NCBI GenBank assembly: GCA_946534895.1
Contig: CAMNDE010000006.1
Location: 16,016-80,015 of the forward strand
DNA length: 64,000 nucleotides
Direction of reading: 5' to 3'
Origin: UBA2943 sp946534895
GTDB lineage: Bacteria; Bacillota; Clostridia; Christensenellales; Aristaeellaceae
A model generated the notes under the pieces. It was not told where the DNA came from. It searched no databases and was given only the letters and a program-made list of their open reading frames with translations. A program made the position numbers and the translations under genes. This document shows positions 1-7,788 of the stretch, in pieces. Each line of letters starts with the position of its first letter. Within the stretch, counting starts at the first letter, position 1.

Positions 1-1
1 T

Positions 2-685
2 ATTGCGTGCGGAACCGGAGCGGTTCTGCTGCATCTGGCGGCGCACGGGATACAGGCGGACGGGACAGACCTGTCGGAGGAGATGTGCCGCGTGGCGCAG
101 GCCAAGGCGGAGCGCATGGGCCTGAAGCTGAACATACTGCCGGCGGACATGACAGAGTTTTCCTTTGGCAGGAAGTATTCCCTGGCCATCATTGCGCGAA
201 GCGGATTCATGCATCTTCTGACACAGGAGCAGCAGATCCGGGCGCTGAAGAATATCCGCAGCCAGCTTCTGCCCGGCGGTGTGCTCACGTTCAATACCTT
301 TGATCCCTGGCCGCCCGTGCAGGCACAGCAGATGCAGACAACACCGGACGACTACACATACCGGCTGGAGTATGTGAATCATGAGGGAAACCGGGAAATC
401 ATCTACAACGCCATCGCCTATGATCCCTATACCCAGCAGATGTACGGGAACTGGAAGTTTGTCACGTGCAATGCGCAGGGGGAACCCGTCGCGGAGCGGA
501 TCCGGCCGCTGCGCATGCGGCAGACATACCGCTGGGAAATCTTTCTTCTGGCAGAAGTGTGCGGGTATGAAGTGGTGGATCTTTACCGGGGATACAATGG
601 CGACCGGGAGGATCTGAGTGATCCCTCCTCGGCATCAAAATACAATGGCAATCTGATCTGGATTCTGAGAAGAAAGGACAGGTGA
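2..685 (+). CDS. Class I SAM-dependent methyltransferase (5' truncated by window edge)
   Basis: The frame is open from base 2 and ends at a TGA at 683-685; the true start lies outside the window. The first visible residues, IACGTGAVLLHLA, are the glycine-rich SAM-binding motif I of Rossmann-fold methyltransferases. The acidic residue that usually ends strand 2 follows (DGTDLS), then the post-motif region AIIARSGFMHLLTQEQQ and LLPGGVLTFNTFDP, which matches motifs III-IV. About 228 residues are present; family members are usually 240-260, so only the N-terminal tip is missing. The C-terminal half (roughly 110-200) has a small beta-strand-rich extension common in this family. The substrate cannot be read from the sequence. 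The next gene starts 7 bases downstream, so the two are probably co-transcribed. Confidence 0.85.
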   Translation: MACGTGAVLLHLAAHGIQADGTDLSEEMCRVAQAKAERMGLKLNILPADMTEFSFGRKYSLAIIARSGFMHLLTQEQQIRALKNIRSQLLPGGVLTFNTFDPWPPVQAQQMQTTPDDYTYRLEYVNHEGNREIIYNAIAYDPYTQQMYGNWKFVTCNAQGEPVAERIRPLRMRQTYRWEIFLLAEVCGYEVVDLYRGYNGDREDLSDPSSASKYNGNLIWILRRKDR

Positions 686-691
686 TGCGCT

Positions 692-1738
692 GTGAAGAAA
701 ACAGGAACACAGGTGATTGAGACAGCCAGGCTGATTCTGCGCCCGTTTACCCCGGAGGATGCGGAGGACATGTACATAAACTGGGCATCCGACCCGGAAG
801 TGACCAGGTTTCTTACCTGGCCGGTGCACGCGGGCGTTGAGGTCACGCGGACACTTCTTGAGGACTGGTCGGCCCGGTATGAGGACGGAGCGTATTTCAA
901 CTGGGCCATGCAGTGGAAGGCAGACGGCCGGGTAATCGGCAGCATTTCCGGGGTACGGGTGCATGAGTCGACCGGCGAGGCCGAGATCGGATACTGCCTG
1001 AGCCGGGCATACTGGGGTCAGGGCATTATGCCGGAAGCGCTGCGTGCAGTGGTGGCGTACCTGTTCGAGACGGCTGAGATGAACCGGGTCTGCGCCTGCC
1101 ATGATGTGCGCAATCCCAATTCCGGCCGGGTGATGAAAAAGGCCGGCATGACCTTTGAAGGGGTTTTCCGGCAGGCAGGGAGAAACAATCAGGGCATTGC
1201 CGATATGGCCTGGTACGCGATCCTGCGGGAAGACTGGAACGGGAGCGTGCGGAGAAAGGAAAAAAAGCCGGTCACAGCCCGTCTGGCCAGGGAAAGTGAA
1301 CTGGAAAGGATCAATGAACTGCGCGGGCAGGTGTTCAGTCTGCATGCGGCCGGAAAGCCGGATGTGTTCAAGCCGGAGTTTCCGCCGGAAGTGGCGGAAT
1401 ATATCCATGTGATCTGGAACGATCCGGAGCAGGAGATCGTGGTTGCGGAAATGGACGGTCAGGTCTGCGGGTTCGCGGTGCTGCATCATTTCAGCAAGCC
1501 GGAAACGCCTTTCATGCTGAAAAGGGACTTTCTGGATATTGACGAGTTCTGCGTGGATGAAGCCTGCAGAAGACAGGGCGCGGCCACGGCCATGATCGCC
1601 TTTATCCGCGAGTTTGCCCGGGAAAGGGGTTTCCATCGTCTGGAGCTGAACATGTGGGAATTCAACCGGGAAGCGCTGGCCTTCTATGAGGCCGCAGGGT
1701 TTGCCACATACCGCCGGTACATGGAAATGTTCCTGTGA
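692..1738 (+). CDS. Tandem GNAT acetyltransferase (RimJ/RimL-like domain fused to a second GNAT domain)
   Basis: This 348-residue protein carries two acetyltransferase domains. Residues about 5-180 resemble the RimJ/RimL type: it opens with ETARLILRPFTPEDAEDMY, has the acceptor-loop region EIGYCLSRAYWGQG, and NPNSGRVMKKAGM near the end. Residues about 195-348 form a second GNAT domain with the acetyl-CoA loop CRRQGAATAMI and the closing pattern NREALAFYEAAGF. Single-domain members are about 170-180 residues, so the length fits a fusion. The start is GTG at 692, preceded by AAAGGA. Substrates are unknown; RimJ/RimL relatives acetylate N-termini or small amines. It lies just downstream of the methyltransferase and ends before a bidirectional terminator. 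Confidence 0.85.
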   Translation: MKKTGTQVIETARLILRPFTPEDAEDMYINWASDPEVTRFLTWPVHAGVEVTRTLLEDWSARYEDGAYFNWAMQWKADGRVIGSISGVRVHESTGEAEIGYCLSRAYWGQGIMPEALRAVVAYLFETAEMNRVCACHDVRNPNSGRVMKKAGMTFEGVFRQAGRNNQGIADMAWYAILREDWNGSVRRKEKKPVTARLARESELERINELRGQVFSLHAAGKPDVFKPEFPPEVAEYIHVIWNDPEQEIVVAEMDGQVCGFAVLHHFSKPETPFMLKRDFLDIDEFCVDEACRRQGAATAMIAFIREFARERGFHRLELNMWEFNREALAFYEAAGFATYRRYMEMFL

Positions 1739-1750
1739 CGGCGGAACATG

Positions 1751-1780
1751 AAAAAATGCAGCTGTGAGCTGCATTTTTTT
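1751..1780. terminator. Bidirectional intrinsic terminator
   Basis: The stem AATGCAGCT / AGCTGCATT has a GTG loop, with a run of A on the left and seven T on the right. It sits between two convergent genes and can serve both the GNAT gene (plus) and the GH125 gene (minus). Confidence 0.85.
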
Positions 1781-1797
1781 CTTTATGGCGCGGAGAT

Positions 1798-3087
1798 TCA
1801 TGCCCTGTCCGGAAGCAGCGGGGCGGCCTTTTCCACAAACTCGCTGAATATGGAATTGGCCCAGGCAAACCAGGGACGCGTGAACTGCGCCGGATCATCC
1901 TTGTGAACGCCCTCGTGCATGAGCATTGTGCCGGCATCCATGTGTTCCAGCATGTCAGCAAGGGCGGTGATTTCCTCCGCGCTGTCCGAGGTCAGTCCCT
2001 GAACGCACAGGGAAATGGGCCAGATATAGTCTTCAGGCGTGTGCGGGCTGCCGATGCCTCTGGCGCAGGTGCCTTCATAGTAATACGGGTTTGACTGGCT
2101 CAGCACCATGCGGCGCGTGTTTTGATAAACTGGATCATCCGCAGGTACGCAGCCGAGGTACGGGAGGCTGAGCAGGCTGGGCACATTGGCGTCATCCATG
2201 AAAAGATGATTGCCCAGACCGTCCGTCTCATAGGCATAGACGTCGCCGAAGACGGGGTGACGGACGACGGCGTACTTGCGGATGCCCTCCCGGACCTCAG
2301 CGAGCAGAGTGCCGGCGCGCTCGCACAGAGAAATGTCATGCATGACGGTCTGCGCAATCTCCATGATCTGCTCAAGCGATGTGGCAGCAAACAGATTGGA
2401 GGGCACCAGGTATCCGTACCGGCAGGCATCATCACTGGGACGGAAGCCGCTCCAGATCATGCCGGTATAGGCTACGGGCGTGCCTCTGCCGCCGTTTTCC
2501 AGAGTGTCGGAGGGTGGACAGTTGCCGCGCTCAAAATAGTAGGGCGATGTTTCCGCGTGATGCTGCTCGGTTTCCCATACATGCAGGATGGTGTCGACGG
2601 CTTTCCGGAACTGGTCTGTGCACCAGGAGACATCCCCTGTCTGCTTCCAGAAGGCATGGGTCAGGCGGATGGGATAGCAGAGGGAGTCGATCTCATACTT
2701 CTGCTCCCAGATCCAGGGCTCCTGCTCCGGTGTCCAGCTGGTCCGGTCCGCATACCCGTGCCGGCCGCTGGCTTCCCGGTTGAACGCGTTGGCGTAGGGA
2801 TCCAGAATGATGTACTGGAACTGCCGCCGCATGAGCCCGAGGATGGTTTCCCTGACTTCCGGGAAATTCCGGGCGGCGGGCAGGTAATGGTAGACCTGGG
2901 CGGAGGAATCCCGCAGCCACATGGCCGGGATGTCCCCGGTGATCAGAAACACAGAGCCGTCGGACCGCTGCAGGGTGGTATCCCAGGTGCTCCGGAAACA
3001 CTGGCGGTACATTTCGGCCAGCTTATCCCGTCCTTTGCTGACAAGCAGCTGGTAAACCGGGGCGGTGGCATCCATCATCCAGTTCAT
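1798..3087 (-). CDS. Glycoside hydrolase family 125 exo-alpha-1,6-mannosidase
   Basis: The 429-residue protein matches GH125 (formerly DUF1237) along its full length. Seen: the N-terminal TGDIPAMWLRDSSAQVYHYL block, QFQYIILDPYANAFN, the WEQKYEIDSLCYPIRL block and the C-terminal ARGIGSPHTPEDYIWP. Characterised family members are metal-independent inverting enzymes that remove terminal alpha-1,6-mannose, for example from N-glycans. There is no signal peptide, so it probably acts in the cytoplasm on imported mannosides. The start ATG at 3087 follows GGAGGACTTTGTC. It lies 87 bases downstream of the glycosidase-like gene on the same strand, and the two probably form an operon for degrading a host or yeast glycan. 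Confidence 0.9.
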   Translation of the reverse strand: MNWMMDATAPVYQLLVSKGRDKLAEMYRQCFRSTWDTTLQRSDGSVFLITGDIPAMWLRDSSAQVYHYLPAARNFPEVRETILGLMRRQFQYIILDPYANAFNREASGRHGYADRTSWTPEQEPWIWEQKYEIDSLCYPIRLTHAFWKQTGDVSWCTDQFRKAVDTILHVWETEQHHAETSPYYFERGNCPPSDTLENGGRGTPVAYTGMIWSGFRPSDDACRYGYLVPSNLFAATSLEQIMEIAQTVMHDISLCERAGTLLAEVREGIRKYAVVRHPVFGDVYAYETDGLGNHLFMDDANVPSLLSLPYLGCVPADDPVYQNTRRMVLSQSNPYYYEGTCARGIGSPHTPEDYIWPISLCVQGLTSDSAEEITALADMLEHMDAGTMLMHEGVHKDDPAQFTRPWFAWANSIFSEFVEKAAPLLPDRA

Positions 3088-3174
3088 GACAAAGTCCTCC
3101 TTATACAGTGCACCGGCGGCAGGATGCAGGGGTGCAGCATCTTTTTCACGGGGAAGGTACGGACGGTGAAGGGG

Positions 3175-5475
3175 TTATTCCATGCTTCCCGAGACGAGAA
3201 TTCCGCTTCCCGTGCTCCGGTAATCCAGAAGAAGCGTGCGGGTTTCCGCGTCCCAGGCGGAACACAGCTGCACAGGATGCCCGTCAGTATCCGCCGCGCT
3301 CAGGTCTTCCGGCGCTTTCGGCAGCCGAATCCGGACAAAGGCGTGGATCCCCTGGGCCGCGCGTAAATGCAGCATCAGGGCATCCGGGGTCACGCGGGTC
3401 TCTTCGATCCTGGCGGAGGATCCGATCACGCGGAACGACTCGTTTTCGATTTTCGAGAAATCGAACAGAATGGCGCTGCTGTCGGGCTGGATTTCCTTCC
3501 GGTGTAGAATCCGGAAATCGTTTTCCAGCATGTCCGCAAACAGACCTTCAAAGACTTTGGGCTCATCACTGACGCTTTCATCCATGACCGCGCTGATCAG
3601 GTACGGCCCGCGCCAAAGGGTCAGATGATTGCGGTCCTGCCAGAATATGCCCGCTTCCTCAAGCACCTGATGGACAGTATTGCGCCACAGGTCCGCCGCC
3701 TCTCTGGAAAGGCAGAAACGGAACGGGGGAGTCCGGACCACAGTAACGGCGCCTTTGCCGGAAGGATATGTGCCATTCGGCGCACTTGCCTGTATGCCGC
3801 ACAGGTGGAGAAGATGCCCGGACGGATCCGCATACCCGGCATCTGCCCACCAGGAACGCACCTGATGGAACGGGTCCGAGCTGTCGCCGACATAGACCAG
3901 ACGTCCGCCGGCCCGGACCCAGGCTGCCAGTTCCTCATGAATGACGGGTGAGGCGGGCTTCTGGAATTCATAGCTCAGGATGAGTACACGCATGCCCCTG
4001 AGATAGCCGGGAAACCGCTGCAGATTGTCCAGCTGCACAGGCCGGACGGCCAGGCCGTACTTGAGCAGGGGCAGCGCCAGACCATAGAACTGCGGGAATG
4101 CGCCGCTCTGGATGAAATCCAGGGCCAGATCCCTGTCTGCGGCAATTTCCTGCATGAGCTGCCGGGAATGCTCCCGGTTGAATGAGACCGGATCCGTATT
4201 CTTGCAGAGAACAGAGAACATCCGGCCCGCAAGCCCGGTGTTTTTCCCGGTGCCGTCGGGAAACGTGCGCTGATACAGAGCGCTGTCGGACAGAAAGATG
4301 CCCACGTCGCTCTGCTGACCGTCGAATTTCCACTCCGGCTGGTCCATGTCCCCAAGCATCTGGAAAACGGAGGAAAGCAGGGTGGCGTAGCTTTCGGGAA
4401 TGGGCTTCGGCTCCACGCTTCCGTGAAGGGCCCGGAGCGCCTGCCCGGCTGCCGTGTTTTCATCATAGGAAGCACCTGCGGGCAGACGCGGGTATCTGCC
4501 TTCAAACACCCGGTGGGGCCATGGGCAGATCTCGTAGTGCCACACCATGGGCTGGAGCAGGGAAGCGGTCAGCGTCTTGCGGTAATTGAGCTCATAGTTT
4601 TCCCAGGTATACAGAGGACGGTCTTCAATGGGATCGTTCAGGAACCACATCTGACGGTCCGTGCCCCGGACGAGCTCCTGCATGACGCCGTACTCCAGAA
4701 AGGCGGTCTCAAACGTGCGCTCCCGGTAGATGCCCTCATAGACATTGCCTTCCCGGCTGGTGCCTGTCCAGACCTGGGCAATATAGCCGTCCACCGAGGG
4801 AATGTTCAGAAGCTCCGCCTCGGGACTGAGGATTTTCCAGGTCGTGTAATTGATCAGGCTGTGGGTGGGCACATAGAAGCGCAGTTCCTTCTGATAAGTC
4901 CGGCGGGCATACTCCTTGACTGCCCGGCTGATGCGCTCAATGGCCCGGCAGTACAGGTATACCTTCAGCCGCGCGCAGCGCCAGGCCGCGTCCGTGCCTG
5001 AATGCGGGGGCTGCCAGGGCTCGTGATACCATTCCTCGTATTCCCGGCGGAACGCGGGGGAGTATCCGCTGAAATCCCAGTATTCCGGTTCCTCCATATG
5101 AATGGCTTCCACGCCGCAGTCCACGGCAGGCTTCAGCTTTTCAATCAGATAATCCGCAAAGGAAAGGGTCGGGCACATATAGGGCACGGTGGGGTTGTGG
5201 GAAACTTCCCTGTCATCGCGGCTGCGCTGGGCTTCATCCCAGTGCTTTTTTCCGTCCCAGTCCCCGTCCAGGTAATCCTGGTATTCGCCCCAGGAAATAC
5301 CCGTCATGAGATGCACGACATATCCCTGCTCGCGGAAGGCGCGGACCCTTTCGGGCATGCTGGGATCAATGCCGTACACCATGACAAAGTCACAGCGCAG
5401 ATCAATCATGGGGGAATAGGGTGCCAGTTCCTGGCAGCCTGTCAGTTCCGTATGAGGGGAGCGGATATAGGCCAT
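3175..5475 (-). CDS. Putative glycoside hydrolase of unassigned family (GH-A/GH42-like architecture)
   Basis: I do not recognise a named family for this 766-residue protein. The N-terminal half (about 20-400) has features of a TIM-barrel glycosidase: a strand with acidic residues HMEEPEYWDFSGYS near 150, aromatic-rich stretches (WYHEPWQPPHSG, VWHYEICPWPHR), and no signal peptide. Residues about 470-600 resemble the Rossmann-like domain of GH42 beta-galactosidases (VLILSYEFQKP, then LAAWVRAGGRLVYVGDSSDPF). The C-terminal 150 residues look like a beta-sandwich. E153 or E154 in the EEPEYW motif are candidate catalytic acids. ATG at 5475 follows AGGAGATGAGAAGCC. Its GH125 neighbour suggests a mannose-containing glycan as substrate (inference only). 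Confidence 0.6.
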   Translation of the reverse strand: MAYIRSPHTELTGCQELAPYSPMIDLRCDFVMVYGIDPSMPERVRAFREQGYVVHLMTGISWGEYQDYLDGDWDGKKHWDEAQRSRDDREVSHNPTVPYMCPTLSFADYLIEKLKPAVDCGVEAIHMEEPEYWDFSGYSPAFRREYEEWYHEPWQPPHSGTDAAWRCARLKVYLYCRAIERISRAVKEYARRTYQKELRFYVPTHSLINYTTWKILSPEAELLNIPSVDGYIAQVWTGTSREGNVYEGIYRERTFETAFLEYGVMQELVRGTDRQMWFLNDPIEDRPLYTWENYELNYRKTLTASLLQPMVWHYEICPWPHRVFEGRYPRLPAGASYDENTAAGQALRALHGSVEPKPIPESYATLLSSVFQMLGDMDQPEWKFDGQQSDVGIFLSDSALYQRTFPDGTGKNTGLAGRMFSVLCKNTDPVSFNREHSRQLMQEIAADRDLALDFIQSGAFPQFYGLALPLLKYGLAVRPVQLDNLQRFPGYLRGMRVLILSYEFQKPASPVIHEELAAWVRAGGRLVYVGDSSDPFHQVRSWWADAGYADPSGHLLHLCGIQASAPNGTYPSGKGAVTVVRTPPFRFCLSREAADLWRNTVHQVLEEAGIFWQDRNHLTLWRGPYLISAVMDESVSDEPKVFEGLFADMLENDFRILHRKEIQPDSSAILFDFSKIENESFRVIGSSARIEETRVTPDALMLHLRAAQGIHAFVRIRLPKAPEDLSAADTDGHPVQLCSAWDAETRTLLLDYRSTGSGILVSGSME

Positions 5476-5615
5476 GGCTTCTCATCTCCTGCGTGGCTGG
5501 GAATGCATACAGACAAACGCGGGTATATGTAAAGGATACCATGCGGGAAGCTGCGAAGCAATCCTGTTCCCGCGCGAACCTGTCCGCTTTTTCAGGCATT
5601 CCGGGCATCGGGGAC

Positions 5616-5664
5616 AAAAGAAAGCCCGGAAGCCTGGCTGCTGATGCTGCCGGGATTCCGGGCA
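5616..5664 (-). terminator. Intrinsic terminator of the DegV gene
   Basis: Read on the minus strand, GCCCGGAA and TTCCGGGC pair and are followed by TTTCTTTT. It lies about 50 bases after the stop of the degV-like gene, which separates it from the glycosidase gene downstream. Confidence 0.7.
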
Positions 5665-5712
5665 TGGAAACGGACCCGCCTGGGTCACGCGGTGGATGCC
5701 GGGTAGGCGGGA

Positions 5713-6564
5713 TTATTCGCCTGCGATAAACAGTACGCCGAGCGTGCCGGGACCGCAGTGGCTGGACACGGTGCAGCCTGCACGCGTGATGAGGATTTCA
5801 TCAAAGTGGTGCAGGCCTTCCAGGTACGTTTTTATCTGGCCTATGATTTCATCACTGCAGCCGGAGTGGGTGATGAATACGCGGTCAGGCTTGGCGGTGA
5901 GCAGGTCGGGTTCCATGTCATGCACATATTTTGTGAAGACCACGGGCATCTTGCCGCGGTATTTCTTGGTGGCCAGCATGCGGCCGTTTTCGACGGCAAT
6001 CCGCGGATGCAGGTTCAGCGTGCTGCCCAGCAGGGCGGCAACACTGCTGCAGCGTCCGCCCCTGTGCAGGTAAGTCAGTGTGTCGACCACAAAGCTTGCC
6101 CGGACTCTTGGGCGGATGGATTCCAGGTGCCGGATGATTTCATCCGCTCCGCATCCCTGCGAGGCCATCAGCGCTGCCTCAATGACCTGCAGTCCGATGC
6201 CGGTGGAAAGATTCTCCGAATTGAAGACATGGATTTTCTGATCTGCTTTGAGCTCCGCTGCGGCCATCCGGAACACGTTTCCGGTGGTGGACATGGTATC
6301 GGAAATGGAAAAGCAGATGACTTCGTCTCCGCTTTCCACATAACGCCGCAGCAGCTTTTCCACTGTGTCATAGGATACGGCGGCAGTGCGGGGCGTGGTT
6401 TTGTTGGCATCCGACCAGACATAGATTTCATCCGGCGTGATATTTACGCCGTCAAGATACTCCCTGTCCCCCAGTTCAATGCACAGGGGCACAATTTCAA
6501 TGCTGTAGCGCTTGATCAATTCCGGCGACAGATCACAGGTGCTGTCGGAAACGATTCGGATCAT
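5713..6564 (-). CDS. DegV family fatty-acid-binding protein
   Basis: The 283-residue protein has the DegV fold from end to end. The N-terminus IRIVSDSTCDL is the family signature that begins the lipid-binding domain. YDTVEKLLRRYVESGDEVICFSIS, SDTMSTTGN, the SFVVDTLTYLHRGGRCS segment and the C-terminal VFITHSGC and SSHCGPGTLGV are also typical. DegV proteins are about 280 residues and bind a fatty acid; FakB homologues hand it to the FakA kinase for phospholipid synthesis. No FakA is present in this window, so a FakB role is possible but not shown. The start ATG follows GGAGGATGTATC. The gene has its own promoter and terminator. Confidence 0.92.
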   Translation of the reverse strand: MIRIVSDSTCDLSPELIKRYSIEIVPLCIELGDREYLDGVNITPDEIYVWSDANKTTPRTAAVSYDTVEKLLRRYVESGDEVICFSISDTMSTTGNVFRMAAAELKADQKIHVFNSENLSTGIGLQVIEAALMASQGCGADEIIRHLESIRPRVRASFVVDTLTYLHRGGRCSSVAALLGSTLNLHPRIAVENGRMLATKKYRGKMPVVFTKYVHDMEPDLLTAKPDRVFITHSGCSDEIIGQIKTYLEGLHHFDEILITRAGCTVSSHCGPGTLGVLFIAGE

Positions 6565-6605
6565 GATACATCCTCCATAGGAAAAATAGCCGGTTCTGCC
6601 TATTT

Positions 6606-6628
6606 ATTATATCATTGAACAGTAAAAT
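6606..6628 (-). promoter_or_regulatory. Promoter of the DegV gene (minus strand)
   Basis: On the minus strand the -10 is a perfect TATAAT (plus-strand 6606-6611). A weak -35 TTTTGT lies 17 bases upstream of it. The transcript would start about 35 bases before the ATG at 6564. Confidence 0.55.
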
Positions 6629-6712
6629 ACAAAAGTGCATCCTGGTATGTGCGCATGCAGGGCATGATTGAAGGACAGATGATTACTGCAACAGATAACG
6701 CAATATTGTTTC

Positions 6713-6741
6713 TTGTCCGCGTCCGACCCCGCCGGTATAAT
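6713..6741 (+). promoter_or_regulatory. Sigma-A-type promoter of the MATE gene
   Basis: TTGTCC (6713-6718), a 17-base spacer and a perfect TATAAT (6736-6741). Its position rules out upstream in-frame starts for the MATE gene and supports the ATG at 6773. Confidence 0.75.
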
Positions 6742-6772
6742 CATTGCAGACCGATCAGACGGAGGGAAAGAC

Positions 6773-7463
6773 ATGCACGAAAAGCGCGGTCAATATGAAG
6801 CACTGTTCAGGGATCAGCCGGTGTGGAAATCCATCTTTGCCCTGGCGGTGCCGTCGCTTCTGACCATACTGATCATGATCTTCTACAATATGGCCGACAT
6901 GTTTTTCATCGCCCGGCTGGGCGACACGGTAAAAGTGGCGTCGGTTTCCATTGTCACTCCGGTGTTCAGCACGATCATGGCGCTGAGCACGATGATCGGC
7001 GTGGGCGGCAGTGCCACCATCGCGGGTGCCTTCGACAGGGGAGACTCGGAAAGGGCGGGGAATGTGTCCAGTCTATGCTTCTACAGCGCTGCCCTGCTGC
7101 TGATCTTCCAGAACCCGCTGCTGCGCCTGCTGGGCACCAAGCCGGAAATGATGGAGGATTCGCGCACCTATCTCCAGGTGCTTGCCTGCGGGACGGTGTT
7201 CATGCTGATCTCCTCGGCCATGGGCATGCATGCTGGTCCGGGCGGAGGGTGCGGTCAAGGAGGGCATGTACGGCAATCTGGCGGGAACGCTGACCAATAT
7301 TGTGCTGGATCCGCTGTTTATCCTGGTGTTTGGATGGGGTGTTGCCGGAGCGGCAGCGGCCACGGTGATCGGCAACATGGTGAGCACTTGCTATTACATT
7401 TCCCTGGTGATCGCGGGCATCATGACCGCTTTCCTGATTCCCCTGCTGGTCAGGCTCCTGTGA
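6773..7463 (+). pseudogene. MATE family efflux transporter, frameshifted and internally deleted
   Basis: The reading frame from ATG 6773 encodes a normal MATE N-terminus (LAVPSLLTILIMIFYNMADMF, IGVGGSATIAGAF, FMLISSAMGMH), then leaves frame near 7230. The continuation lies in another frame: LVRAEGAVKEGMYGNLAG and TNIVLDPLFILVFGWGVAGA, a hallmark MATE segment. The break is a 4-base tandem duplication: GGCATGCATGCTGG at 7223-7236 where GGCATGCTGG would restore the frame. A second lesion follows. After NMVSTCYYISL (helix 6 region) the sequence jumps to a terminal-helix-like AGIMTAFLIPLLVRLL and stops, so roughly 200 residues are missing from a family that is normally about 450. The promoter is intact, so loss of function looks recent. 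Confidence 0.85.
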
Positions 7464-7788
7464 CGGGCTGAAATAGAGAGCATCAGGCATGAAAATCATG
7501 CTCAGGAACCAAATGGCCGGCATGCTGCCGGAAAAAAACTGAAACAGCTGAACCGATACCGGTATTTCCGTTTTTGTCCTGGAGACTGTTGATTGTCCGA
7601 CAGTGTCCGTGACTTTTTGCACTGCTCTTGTGGGATATGCCCGTCTCCGTTATACTTGTCCTATAAAGGCCGATGGTGCGGGCGTTTTCCAGAGAGACAG
7701 GGGGATTTTTTGCCGTACCCATGGCCGGTTTCTGAAACGGCGGCCCGGCATGTGAAAGTCCGACGCAGACAGTAAAAGGAGGCAGCTT
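7464..7788. other. Intergenic region between the MATE remnant and the beta-galactosidase gene
   Basis: This 325-base gap holds the predicted promoter of the downstream gene at 7628-7656 and a Shine-Dalgarno GGAGG at about 7778. A short CCGGCA/TGCCGG inverted repeat near 7520 is followed by A, not T, on the plus strand and is not a terminator. I see no gene. Confidence 0.6.
7628..7656 (+). promoter_or_regulatory. Promoter of the beta-galactosidase gene
   Basis: TTGTGG (7628-7633), a 17-base spacer, and TATACT (7651-7656). It lies about 130 bases upstream of the start codon, leaving a leader of about 125 bases. Confidence 0.65.

Noticed and set aside
7510..7545. CCGGCA/TGCCGG hairpin near an A-run as a terminator for the MATE gene
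   Set aside because: The run after it on the plus strand is A, and on the minus strand the T-run comes before the stem.
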